DNA of 55,239 nt, taken from positions 1 to 55,239 of the forward strand of contig NZ_BJDP01000012.1 in the NCBI RefSeq assembly GCF_005405205.1, given 5' to 3'. The stretch is from Enterococcus pingfangensis (GTDB lineage: Bacteria > Bacillota > Bacilli > Lactobacillales > Enterococcaceae). The translations under genes were made by a program, and so were the position numbers. Positions 9,628-17,221 of this stretch are shown here, in pieces (the first letter of the stretch is position 1; the number at the start of each line of letters is the position of its first letter). Below the pieces are notes generated by a model, which saw nothing but the letters and a program-made list of their open reading frames with translations, was not told the origin of the DNA and ran no database searches.

Positions 9628-10437
9628 TCAAAAAAATTGCCAGCCCCACTTATGAAAATATTTTCCCATGGACTGTAAAAAAATAAAAAATAATTTACGG
9701 CTTTTGACCGCCCCACGTTCGTACAAGTGCACCACTGAAAATTGCGGACTATAGATCACTTGATAGCCCGCTTGTTCCACTTTACGGCAAAGATCATTGT
9801 CTTCAAAATACATAAAATAGCGCTCGTCAAAGCCTGCGATCTCATTAAATTTAGCTAGATCAACTACCATAAAACTGCCTGAAATCATTCGGACATAGCT
9901 ATCTCGATCATCTGGCAAATCACGGCATTCAAACTTCGCCAAACGTTTGTCAAAAAGCTTTTTGATAGATTTAAACGGAACAAAGCGCAACATATAATCA
10001 AAAACATTCAGCTGATCACGCATCAAATATTGGGTCGTTCCATCTTCATTTAAAATCGTAGGCGCCAATAAAGCGCAATTAGGTTGTTCAGCGAGATGCT
10101 CGACCATTTTTTCCAATTGATTCTCTGAAAGAATAATATCCGGATTAAAAATGATTCCATAGCCAGTTGTATTTAACAGATTGGCGTTATGACCAAAGCC
10201 AAATCCTTTATTTTCAGCATGAAAATCGATCGTCACAAATGGATAAGTAAGATATTTACTCAATCGTTTGCGATAGTCCGGCTCTGAAGCATTATCAAAA
10301 AGCTTGATTTGAATCGTCTGATTTTCACCTAGCGTTTTGATTAGTGCATCCAGACTCGAAAAAATCTTGTCACTGTTGTGGGTCACGATGCTGACAGTCA
10401 CATTTCTATTATTGCTATTCATAACGGACGACAACAC
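9628..10437 (-). CDS. epaB: Family 2 glycosyltransferase EpaB-like
   Basis: Probable rhamnosyltransferase acting early in Epa polysaccharide synthesis, directly after the lipid-linked primer made by EpaA. 269 residues, GT-A fold: VSIVTHNSD, LFDNAS, ENKGFGFGHNAN, the metal-site variant NPD (IIFNPDI), and FDERYFMYFEDNDLC with the catalytic acids, as in WbbL/RgpA-type enzymes. No ATG with a ribosome site is available. I use GTG at 10437, immediately after the TGA of epaA, implying coupled translation; the internal ATG five codons later has no Shine-Dalgarno site. Confidence 0.85.
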   Translation of the reverse strand: MLSSVMNSNNRNVTVSIVTHNSDKIFSSLDALIKTLGENQTIQIKLFDNASEPDYRKRLSKYLTYPFVTIDFHAENKGFGFGHNANLLNTTGYGIIFNPDIILSENQLEKMVEHLAEQPNCALLAPTILNEDGTTQYLMRDQLNVFDYMLRFVPFKSIKKLFDKRLAKFECRDLPDDRDSYVRMISGSFMVVDLAKFNEIAGFDERYFMYFEDNDLCRKVEQAGYQVIYSPQFSVVHLYERGAVKSRKLFFIFLQSMGKYFHKWGWQFF

Positions 10438-11556
10438 TCATTTCTTGAAATATTTATGCAGCACTTGCAAACGATAATCCTTGTTGCCAAAGAAACGAAA
10501 ACTTTTTGTAATGAAACTATATTTTTCGCTGATCAAACCGATCAGTTCTAAGAGAAAAGTTAGTGCGAAAAGCATCGCAACGATCAAAACGATCGTTCCT
10601 GCACGACTTGTATAATTCAACAATACGGCGGTAAAAGAAAACAATACAGCAATGGCATAGATCGTTAAAACGGCTCCGCGATGAGTAAACCCTAGATTCA
10701 ACAAACGATGATGCAAATGCTGTTTGTCTGCTGCTGAAACCGACATATTTTTAGCTTTCCGCCGCACGATCGCGAAAAATGTATCTGTTACCGGTACACC
10801 TAAAATGATCAGAGGTGTGATCAAAGAGATGAACGTCACATTTTTTAACCCTTGTAATGACAGTACTGCGATCATGAATCCTAAAAATAAAGCACCTGTA
10901 TCGCCTAAATAGATCTTGGCGGGATGAAAATTATAAGGGAAAAATCCCATGATGCTCGCAACTAAACAAAAAATAGCCAACGAGATATAGACTGTCGAGG
11001 CATGCAAAAAGAAATACCCGATGACACCGATCGTTGTCAAGCCGATGATTGATACTCCTGAAGCAAGTCCATCTAATCCATCGATCAAGTTCAATGCATT
11101 GGTGATCCCATAGATCCAGAACAATGTCGCCGGTAAGCTCAACCATTCAAGATTGATTCGACCAAGTAAAGGCGCGGTGAAAAAATTGAAGCGGATCCCC
11201 GCGAAATAATAAATGACCAATGCGGCCAACAAGATGCCGACACTTTTTTGTCTAGGCGTAAGTTCATATTTATCATCAAGCAAGCCGGTGATCACGATAA
11301 TCAGACCGCCTAACAAAATTTTGCTGATATAATCAAAAGGAATCACTTCACGGAATAAAACCAATGAAGAGATAGCAAAAGTTATAAAAATCGGCAAACC
11401 GCCTGCACTAGGCATTGGTACTTGATTCATTCGACGTGCATTAGGATTATCCACCAACCCAGTCTGGACCGAAATTATTTTAAAAATTGGAGTTAAAATC
11501 AATGCCATCAAGAAGGTTAGAAAATACCTGACGATCAGCCCGAAGGATACTAACAT
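10438..11556 (-). CDS. epaA: Undecaprenyl-phosphate sugar-1-phosphate transferase (WecA/TagO/MraY family)
   Basis: Starts the wall polysaccharide by moving a HexNAc-1-phosphate, usually GlcNAc, from its UDP donor to undecaprenyl phosphate. 372 residues, about ten or eleven membrane segments. Family motifs are visible: DNPNARRMNQ with AGGLPIF, the DDKYEL aspartates, NALNLIDGLDGLASG, GDTGALFLGF and HLHHRLLNLGF. ATG start with GGTGG seven bases before it and a clear promoter at 11586-11613, so this is the first gene of the Epa transcript. Related MraY (also in this window) acts on MurNAc-pentapeptide instead; the dTDP-rhamnose context favours EpaA. Confidence 0.93.
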   Translation of the reverse strand: MLVSFGLIVRYFLTFLMALILTPIFKIISVQTGLVDNPNARRMNQVPMPSAGGLPIFITFAISSLVLFREVIPFDYISKILLGGLIIVITGLLDDKYELTPRQKSVGILLAALVIYYFAGIRFNFFTAPLLGRINLEWLSLPATLFWIYGITNALNLIDGLDGLASGVSIIGLTTIGVIGYFFLHASTVYISLAIFCLVASIMGFFPYNFHPAKIYLGDTGALFLGFMIAVLSLQGLKNVTFISLITPLIILGVPVTDTFFAIVRRKAKNMSVSAADKQHLHHRLLNLGFTHRGAVLTIYAIAVLFSFTAVLLNYTSRAGTIVLIVAMLFALTFLLELIGLISEKYSFITKSFRFFGNKDYRLQVLHKYFKK

Positions 11557-11585
11557 GTTGCCACCTGCCCTTTTTTTCTAAAATT

Positions 11586-11613
11586 ATTATATAGGATTCA
11601 ACATTCTTTACAA
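11586..11613 (-). promoter_or_regulatory. Promoter of the epaA operon
   Basis: Minus strand TTGTAA (11613-11608), 16-bp spacer, consensus TATAAT (11591-11586), 30 bases before the epaA start. It separates the polysaccharide genes from the upstream map-yihY pair. Confidence 0.65.
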
Positions 11614-11646
11614 GGTTCTCTTAAAAACTTACAACAAAACATGAGA

Positions 11647-12570
11647 TTATTTTTTTTTCTTAGCAAAACGATCTTTTAATTTATTGAACCATTTGTTCAC
11701 TCGATTGGAGCCTTCTTTGACTTCTTGGCCTGTCAGATACTCCTCAATCGTCACATTTAGTATTCCGCCTAAAATGATGATAGTCGCCGCAAAATTCAGC
11801 CAAAACATCAACACGATAAAACTTCCGATGATTTGATACCCGGATACTCGTTGCGCAAATGTCTGAGCATACAGACTAAACCCTTGTGCTAAGACAATCC
11901 AGCCAATCGTTGCAAAGATCGTTCCCGGTAAGGCAAATTTCGGATGCACTCGCGCATTCGGGATCACGATATACAAACCGCCTAAAATAACTAGCAGTCC
12001 AACTAATGTTACTGGCCAACGCAAAGTTAAAAAGGTGTCGATAATATCAGGAGAAAAATGCAACAATTTCTGTAAGGCATCTAAAATTACTTGCCCTGCA
12101 CTAAAAAATAGAGCCACCGCTACAATCGCCATCATAAAAATGCCTACGATCCCTACTGACACGATTCGGCTGATGACAAAATTTCCGCGCTTTTCAACGC
12201 CGTAAGCTCGATTCAATGCCGTTTGCAAGGCATTGATCCCCCGACTAGAAGACCACAACGCTGCTAAAACAGAGAGCGACAGCATGCCGCCTGACGTATC
12301 TTCTAACAATCCAGTGATCGCTGGTTTCAAAAAGCTGAAAACATTCGGCGGGATCGCTTCACTTAAATAAGGCAAGACGATTTCCGGCGTAATATTGAAG
12401 TACGGCAATAAATTACCGACAATAATCAACAGCGGAAAAAAAGACAGCAACAAATAATAGGCGACTACCACTGAGCGGTCGCCTATTTCTGTTTCTGTTA
12501 GATGTTTTCGGATCGATTGGATAAAACCCATTAATTTCTGATTGTTTTTAATTTTATCTATTGGTCCCAT
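11647..12570 (-). CDS. YihY/BrkB family integral membrane protein
   Basis: 307 residues with about six membrane spans, matching the YihY/UPF0761 family once labelled RNase BN. The family's true function is not settled. Visible features: an N-terminal amphipathic stretch, VVVAYYLLLSFFPLLI, the conserved SSRGINALQTALNRAYG segment, and a basic Lys-rich C-terminal tail. The ATG follows map by 15 bases, so the two are probably cotranscribed; a separate promoter for epaA follows. No catalytic residues can be named. Confidence 0.85.
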   Translation of the reverse strand: MGPIDKIKNNQKLMGFIQSIRKHLTETEIGDRSVVVAYYLLLSFFPLLIIVGNLLPYFNITPEIVLPYLSEAIPPNVFSFLKPAITGLLEDTSGGMLSLSVLAALWSSSRGINALQTALNRAYGVEKRGNFVISRIVSVGIVGIFMMAIVAVALFFSAGQVILDALQKLLHFSPDIIDTFLTLRWPVTLVGLLVILGGLYIVIPNARVHPKFALPGTIFATIGWIVLAQGFSLYAQTFAQRVSGYQIIGSFIVLMFWLNFAATIIILGGILNVTIEEYLTGQEVKEGSNRVNKWFNKLKDRFAKKKK

Positions 12571-12585
12571 AAAAACCTCGTCATC

Positions 12586-13350
12586 CTAATAAGTTCCTTC
12601 TTCACCTTGTGAAGTTAAAATTTTGGGTCCTTCTTTTGTGATGGCCAATGTATGTTCATATTGCGCACACCAACCACCGTCACGCGTATAAGCGGTCCAG
12701 CCATTTGGATCCATTTTCATTTGCCAAACACCGGTATTGATCATCGGTTCGATTGTAATGACCATACCTTCTCTTAAACGCAAGCCTTTTCCAGCTACAC
12801 CATAGTGAGGGATTGCTGGTTCTTCATGGATCGTAGGCCCAATGCCGTGTCCGACAAAATCACGAACAACAGAGAAGCCTTCTCCTTCAGCATACGTTTG
12901 GATTGCCTGACCAATATCGCCGATTCGATTGCCAACTTGAGCTTGTTCGATTCCTAAATACATTGCCTTTTTGGTTACTTCCATTAGGCGTTTGATTTCA
13001 GGTTCGACTTCACCGACTGCATAAGACCAACAAGAATCAGACATCGCGCCTTTGTATTCGACACACATATCCACTTTGATCAAGTCGCCATTTTTTAACG
13101 GTTTTTTTCTTGGGAAACCGTGACAGATCTCATCGTTGATACTGCAGCAAGTTGCGTATTCATAACCTTCAAAACCGATTTGAGCAGCTGTTCCGCCATG
13201 GCTTTCAATAAAGTCTCTAACAAATTTTTCAATATCCATACTAGTAATTCCCGGTTTGATGAAATCTCGTAAATGACGATGGACATCAGCCAATAATTCG
13301 CCTGATTCATTCATCATTTCAATTTCGCGGGGTGATTTTAAAGTAATCAT
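12586..13350 (-). CDS. map: Type I methionine aminopeptidase
   Basis: Removes the initiator methionine from nascent proteins. 254 residues, pita-bread fold. The metal ligands lie in KVDMCVEYKGAMSDSC (two Asp), HGIGPTIHEEP (His), TIEPMI (Glu) and QYEHTLAI (Glu). ATG preceded by CTAGGAGACGAGAAC. The sequence beyond residue 230 (MKMDPNGWTAYTRDGG) is the normal extension of the Firmicutes form. Upstream lies a perfect 10-bp inverted repeat (13388-13418). Confidence 0.96.
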   Translation of the reverse strand: MITLKSPREIEMMNESGELLADVHRHLRDFIKPGITSMDIEKFVRDFIESHGGTAAQIGFEGYEYATCCSINDEICHGFPRKKPLKNGDLIKVDMCVEYKGAMSDSCWSYAVGEVEPEIKRLMEVTKKAMYLGIEQAQVGNRIGDIGQAIQTYAEGEGFSVVRDFVGHGIGPTIHEEPAIPHYGVAGKGLRLREGMVITIEPMINTGVWQMKMDPNGWTAYTRDGGWCAQYEHTLAITKEGPKILTSQGEEGTY

Positions 13351-13387
13351 GTTCTCGTCTCCTAGTTCCTTTTATAATTTCTGCAAG

Positions 13388-13418
13388 TATTTGTCTACGT
13401 TTGAAAACTAGACAAATA
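13388..13418. repeat. Perfect 10-bp inverted repeat upstream of map
   Basis: TATTTGTCTA and its exact complement are separated by 11 bases, 38 bases before the map start. On the minus strand no T-run follows, so it is not a simple terminator. It could be an operator or an RNA hairpin in the map leader. Confidence 0.6.
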
Positions 13419-13503
13419 TCCTTTTTCATCTTATTTATTTTAACATAACACTATAAAGCGAACAAATGGTTAAAGAGCCGTGTTTTCCTTTTGATTTCTA
13501 TTT

Positions 13504-13512
13504 TGATATAAT
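13504..13512 (+). promoter_or_regulatory. Extended -10 promoter of the flavodoxin gene
   Basis: TGATATAAT, a consensus -10 with an extended TG motif; no good -35 is visible. If used, the message begins near 13519 and carries a leader of about 170 bases. Confidence 0.5.
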
Positions 13513-13518
13513 GACCAT

Positions 13519-13675
13519 AAATTTAGCTTAAAGCTAAGGATGTCCATTCAACTTTTCGCAGTCTGATAAGAAGAAAATTTAGTTGAATAATCGGCGCGAA
13601 CGCTCTAGTTGAGTGATTGACGGCATTCGAATGGAACTAATTTTTCCTTGGAAAATTAATTCATTCAAACGAATA
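13519..13675 (+). promoter_or_regulatory. Structured 5' leader of the flavodoxin gene, unidentified
   Basis: Four potential helices are seen in the untranslated region: ATTCAACT/AGTTGAAT (13546-13553 with 13581-13588), a small AGCTT/AAGCT palindrome near 13524-13536, CATTCGAATG (13624-13633), and an AT-rich stem with TTTTCC/GGAAAA near its loop (about 13634-13669) that ends just before the ribosome site. It does not match the FMN element (no RFN core) or any riboswitch I recognise. Confidence 0.4.
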
Positions 13676-13688
13676 AGGAGGAATTTTT

Positions 13689-14132
13689 TTGACATTAGCA
13701 AAAATTGTTTATGCCAGTATGACTGGAAATACCGAAGAAATCGCCGACATCGTCGCCGAAGCCTTCGAAAATTTAGATCTTGAAGTTGAAATCGATGAAT
13801 GTACACAAGTCGATGCAGAAGATTTTGAAGCTGCTGATATTTGTGTCGTTGCTACTTATACTTATGGTGAAGGCGATCTGCCCGATGAGATCATGGACTT
13901 TTATGATGACTTGCAAGAATTAGATTTGAGCGGAAAGATTTTTGGTGTGTGCGGTTCAGGCGATAGTTTCTATGATGAGTATTGCAAATCCGTTGATGAT
14001 TTTGATGCTGCCTTTATAAAAACTGGAGCCACTCGCGGGGCCGATAGTGTGAAAGTTGAGATGTCTGCAGAAGAAGAAGACATTGAAAACTTAGAAGCGT
14101 TCGCCAAAAAAATCGCAGAAGCGGCTTCATAA
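13689..14132 (+). CDS. Flavodoxin
   Basis: Small FMN-binding electron carrier in the cytoplasm, 147 residues, normal length for short-chain flavodoxins. The phosphate loop SMTGNTEEIA is near residue 10; ATYTYGEGDLP (50s-60s loop) and the VCGSGDSFYDEYC segment frame the isoalloxazine ring. Strongly acidic. The start is TTG at 13689: AGGAGG lies seven bases upstream and no ATG exists nearby. It is monocistronic, with its own long leader and two terminators after it. Confidence 0.95.
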   Translation: MTLAKIVYASMTGNTEEIADIVAEAFENLDLEVEIDECTQVDAEDFEAADICVVATYTYGEGDLPDEIMDFYDDLQELDLSGKIFGVCGSGDSFYDEYCKSVDDFDAAFIKTGATRGADSVKVEMSAEEEDIENLEAFAKKIAEAAS

Positions 14133-14161
14133 TTCACGTGATGATAGCGTGGGTAACTTCA

Positions 14162-14203
14162 AAAAATAAGTAGGAATTTTTGAAAATTGCTCCTTATTTT
14201 TTT
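14162..14203 (+). terminator. Terminator after flavodoxin
   Basis: AATAAG-AGGA pairs with TCCTTATT across an A/T-rich loop, ending in seven T. The stem has a two-base bulge. Confidence 0.6.
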
Positions 14204-14255
14204 GTAGAATTTTAGCTGATTCCCGATGAAGTTACTAGAACACTTGTTTATTCGA

Positions 14256-14291
14256 CAAAAAGATGTATCAAAAACTGGTACATCTTTTTTG
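14256..14291 (+). terminator. Second terminator after flavodoxin
   Basis: AAAAAGATGTA pairs with TACATCTTTTT around a short A-rich loop, followed by T residues. It lies 53 bases after the first terminator, giving a tandem stop before the aminopeptidase gene. Confidence 0.65.
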
Positions 14292-14343
14292 TCATCTCAC
14301 TTTTTATTGAGAAATATTTTACTTCTCAATTGAACGCCTTTTC

Positions 14344-14372
14344 TTTTGAGAAAACCTAAGAAATGCTAAGAT
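14344..14372 (+). promoter_or_regulatory. Promoter of the M29 aminopeptidase
   Basis: TTTTGA, 17-bp spacer ending in TGC, then TAAGAT (14367-14372): an extended -10 with a weak -35, 27 bases before the ATG. Confidence 0.4.
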
Positions 14373-14398
14373 GGAACTATTGAAACGGAGGGATAGAG

Positions 14399-15634
14399 AT
14401 GGTTTTACCAAATTTTGAAACACTCTTACAAAAATATGCTCATTTGATCGCTAAAGTAGGTGGAAATGTCCAAAAAGAGGATACTGTTGTGATTTATGCC
14501 AGCGTAGAACAAGCGACTTTAGCACGGCTAGTTACTAAGGAAGCCTATCAATTAGGCGCGGCTGAAGTCATCGTGCAGTGGAACGACGACACGATCCAAC
14601 GAGAATTTTTAAGTCATGCTTCTGACGATCGGATCACGACTGTTCCTGCCTACAAAATTGATGAAGCAAATACATTTGCCAAAAATCGGGTCACCCGCAT
14701 CAGCATCGTTTCACAAGATCCAGATGCATTAGCAGGTGTTGATACTAAACGTGTGGCTTCTTTCCAAGCAGCTCGCGGAAAAGCCTTGCAAGCAGTCATG
14801 GAAGCAACTCAGTCTAATAAATTACGTTGGACAGTCGTAGCAGCAGCTAGTCCTGCGTGGGCGCAAAAAGTTTTCCCAGATATTTCAAGTGAAAAACAGG
14901 TGGACCAACTTTGGGATGAGATCTTTAAGACGACCCGAATCTATCATGATGATCCTGTTGCGGCTTGGGCAGAACACGATGCTGCAATGCGAAACCAAGC
15001 AGAGCGTTTGAACAAAGAACAATTTTCTGCTCTTCACTACACGGCGCCTGGCACAGATATCGTGATTGGTCTACCGGACAATCATATTTGGGAAGGTGCT
15101 GGAAGCTTCGCTGCAGACGGCAACGAATTTATGGCGAATATGCCGACAGAAGAAGTTTTCACCGCACCGGATCGCAATCGCGTCGATGGTTACATCACTA
15201 GTACAAAGCCATTGAGTTATGCGGGAACAACACTGACTGAAATGAAATTTACTTTTAAAAATGGTCAGGTAGTAGAATTTTCTGCTAAAAATGGTGCTGA
15301 TGTATTGGCTTCATTATTAGATATCGATGAAGGCGCCAAACATTTAGGTGAAGTTGCACTAGTTCCTGATCCTTCACCGATCTCTCAATCAGGAATCACT
15401 TTCTTCAATACTTTATTTGATGAAAATGCGTCAAATCATTTAGCCCTTGGTGCCGCTTATCCCTTCAGTGTTGAAGGCGGGACCGAAATGACGAAAGCTG
15501 AACTTGCCACGGCTGGATTGAACAGCAGTCAAACCCACGTCGACTTTATGGTCGGATCTGATCAAATGAATATCGACGGTATTCGTAAAGACGGCTCAAA
15601 AGTTCCAATCTTCAGAAATGGCGATTGGGCTTAA
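14399..15634 (+). CDS. ampS: M29 family metallo-aminopeptidase (AmpS/PepS-like)
   Basis: Cytoplasmic metal-dependent aminopeptidase that trims N-terminal residues from peptides. 411 residues, the usual length. Metal-binding motifs of family M29 are present: MPTEEVFTAPD (Glu pair), the LGEVAL segment (Glu), HLALGAAYP (His, Tyr) and THVDFMVGS (His, Asp). ATG with GGAGG eight bases upstream. Single-gene transcript with its own promoter and a terminator right after the stop. Lactic acid bacteria typically carry one or more such enzymes. Confidence 0.93.
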   Translation: MVLPNFETLLQKYAHLIAKVGGNVQKEDTVVIYASVEQATLARLVTKEAYQLGAAEVIVQWNDDTIQREFLSHASDDRITTVPAYKIDEANTFAKNRVTRISIVSQDPDALAGVDTKRVASFQAARGKALQAVMEATQSNKLRWTVVAAASPAWAQKVFPDISSEKQVDQLWDEIFKTTRIYHDDPVAAWAEHDAAMRNQAERLNKEQFSALHYTAPGTDIVIGLPDNHIWEGAGSFAADGNEFMANMPTEEVFTAPDRNRVDGYITSTKPLSYAGTTLTEMKFTFKNGQVVEFSAKNGADVLASLLDIDEGAKHLGEVALVPDPSPISQSGITFFNTLFDENASNHLALGAAYPFSVEGGTEMTKAELATAGLNSSQTHVDFMVGSDQMNIDGIRKDGSKVPIFRNGDWA

Positions 15635-15635
15635 C

Positions 15636-15672
15636 AAAAAACCACTTAGAAAAATCTTCTAAGTGGTTTTTG
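15636..15672 (+). terminator. Terminator after the aminopeptidase
   Basis: AAAACCACTTAGA pairs with TCTAAGTGGTTTT; the 3' side continues into T residues. The stem begins almost at the stop codon. Confidence 0.85.
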
Positions 15673-15761
15673 TATTTCTGACGAACGATTTTATTTATTC
15701 CCTGTTCCAGCGATTTAAAATCGTTCACATAAACTTGAGACGTTCTATTCTTTATTTGCAT

Positions 15762-15801
15762 AAAAAAATAAAACCTATTAGAACGATACTCTAACAGATT
15801 T
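15762..15801 (-). terminator. Terminator of tRNA-Arg
   Basis: On the minus strand AAATCTGTTAGA pairs with TCTAATAGGTTT (two G-T pairs), followed by TAT and a run of seven T. It lies directly downstream of the tRNA. Confidence 0.8.
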
Positions 15802-15807
15802 ATTGTA

Positions 15808-15881
<74 letters not shown>

Positions 15882-15892
15882 GTGACCTTATT

Positions 15893-15921
15893 ATTGTAGC
15901 GATTTTCACTTATTTTAGCAA
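15893..15921 (-). promoter_or_regulatory. Promoter of tRNA-Arg
   Basis: Minus strand TTGCTA (15921-15916), 17-bp spacer, TACAAT (15898-15893), ending 11 bases before the mature tRNA 5' end. Confidence 0.7.
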
Positions 15922-15936
15922 GATGACCTGATCAAA

Positions 15937-16001
15937 TTTAATCAAGTCATTCGCTAAAAACGAGAACCATTTAATCAAGTCATTCGCTAAAAACGAGAAC
16001 C
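15937..16001. repeat. Tandem duplication of a 32-base unit
   Basis: The 32 bases at 15937-15968 recur exactly at 15970-16001, with a single A between (period 33). The copies lie between the helicase terminator and the tRNA-Arg promoter. They carry no open frame and no CRISPR-like features; a replication-slippage duplication is the simplest reading. Confidence 0.9.
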
Positions 16002-16020
16002 GATTGTTTGAATATCGGCT

Positions 16021-16059
16021 AAAAGAAAGGAAAAGACTTATTTACGTCTTTTCCCTTTC
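16021..16059 (-). terminator. Terminator overlapping the helicase stop codon
   Basis: Minus strand GAAAGGGAAAAGAC pairs with GTCTTTTCCTTTC around an 8-base loop that contains the TAA stop; TTTT follows. The coding 3' end doubles as the terminator 5' arm. Confidence 0.75.
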
Positions 16060-17213
16060 TTTTTTTTGCTCTTTTTCTTCGGTTCGCTTTGTTTGACCGG
16101 TTCTTCAGTCAACAATTCTCCGCCAAATAGATAGATTGGTGCAAGTGTTAACTCAAGTTTTTTCGCGATTTTTGTTAAATCGGCTTTTTCTTGTGGCGTC
16201 ACAAATGTAATCACGACACCGGTATTTCCCATTCGACCAACTCGACCCGCCCGATGCAGGTAACTTTCTTCACTTAACGGCACATCAGCATTGATCACAA
16301 AAGGCAATGCTTCAATGTCCAAGCCGCGGCTTGCTAAGTCCGTCGTCATCAGTCCTAAAACTTGATGCTTTTTGAATTGTTCGATCGCAGCTTTGCGCGA
16401 CATTTTCGCTTGATCTGATGCGAGACTTGCAACTGGCAAATGATGGAAAAGTAATTTTTCTTCTGTGCTACCCATATCGTTTAGCTGATTGAAGAAGACC
16501 ATTCCCCAAAATGCCGGCAGATTCAATAAACGCCGCAGTTGATCAACTTTTTTACGTTCGCTGACTTCCAAATAAAAATGTTGAACCTCACCTTGACTGT
16601 CATCTTCTTTTGAAACGTCGACAATCAATAGATCCGTTTCAAACTGATTCAGCTCAGCCAAAACAACATCTGCTGTTGCGGAAAAATATAAGTGCTGCGT
16701 GTTATTATCAGTTGCCTTCAATATTTTTTGAACTAGCTGCAAGCTTTGACCTTGGACCAATTGATCCACTTCGTCAAAAACGATAGTTTTGATATTGGGT
16801 GCTTTGATTTTTTTAGCTGTGATCAATTCAAAGACACGGCCAGGCGTTCCGATCAACACTTCAGGTTTTTTCTTTAACGCTTCTTGTTGGCGTTTAACAT
16901 TCGCACCGCCAATTAATGGTTGAGCTTTCATGCCAGAACCGGTTAGCCACTTGCGAGCTACTTCAACGACTTGCATCGCTAATTCTTGGGAAGAAGTTAA
17001 GATAAGCAGCTGGCTAGGTTTGCCTAGTTCCAGCTGGTTGAACAGCGGCAATAAATAAGCCAATGTCTTCCCGCTGCCGGTCGGTGCGATCCCAACTAAA
17101 TTTTTTCCTTCGGTGATTGGTATAAATACTTCTGCTTGGATCAATGCAGGTTTTTGAAAGCCTGCGTCCTCCCAATTTTTTTGTAAAAAGGGAACAAATT
17201 CCTGATTATTCAT
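16038..17213 (-). CDS. DEAD-box-type ATP-dependent RNA helicase with a DEVD motif II
   Basis: Unwinds RNA duplexes; such short helicases usually help ribosome assembly or cold growth. 391 residues: two RecA domains and only a short Lys/Arg tail. Seen in order: Q-motif region FQKPALIQ, APTGSGKT (I), TPGR (Ib), FDEVD (II), SATAD (III), TTDLASRGLD (V) and HRAGRVGRMG (VI). Motif II has Val in place of Ala (DEVD), as in some YfmL-like Bacillus helicases; the catalytic Asp and Glu are kept. It follows the oxidoreductase gene by eight bases and is the last gene of an sfsA-oxidoreductase-helicase run. Confidence 0.92.
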   Translation of the reverse strand: MNNQEFVPFLQKNWEDAGFQKPALIQAEVFIPITEGKNLVGIAPTGSGKTLAYLLPLFNQLELGKPSQLLILTSSQELAMQVVEVARKWLTGSGMKAQPLIGGANVKRQQEALKKKPEVLIGTPGRVFELITAKKIKAPNIKTIVFDEVDQLVQGQSLQLVQKILKATDNNTQHLYFSATADVVLAELNQFETDLLIVDVSKEDDSQGEVQHFYLEVSERKKVDQLRRLLNLPAFWGMVFFNQLNDMGSTEEKLLFHHLPVASLASDQAKMSRKAAIEQFKKHQVLGLMTTDLASRGLDIEALPFVINADVPLSEESYLHRAGRVGRMGNTGVVITFVTPQEKADLTKIAKKLELTLAPIYLFGGELLTEEPVKQSEPKKKSKKKKGKRRK

Positions 17214-17221
17214 GGTTTCCT

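Noticed and set aside
11647..12570. Ribonuclease BN annotation for the YihY protein
   Set aside because: That label came from a misassignment; the sequence is a six-span membrane protein without nuclease motifs.
13519..13675. FMN riboswitch for the flavodoxin gene
   Set aside because: The conserved RFN core sequences are not present.
15937..16001. Possible CRISPR array
   Set aside because: Only two copies with a one-base gap; no spacers and no cas genes.
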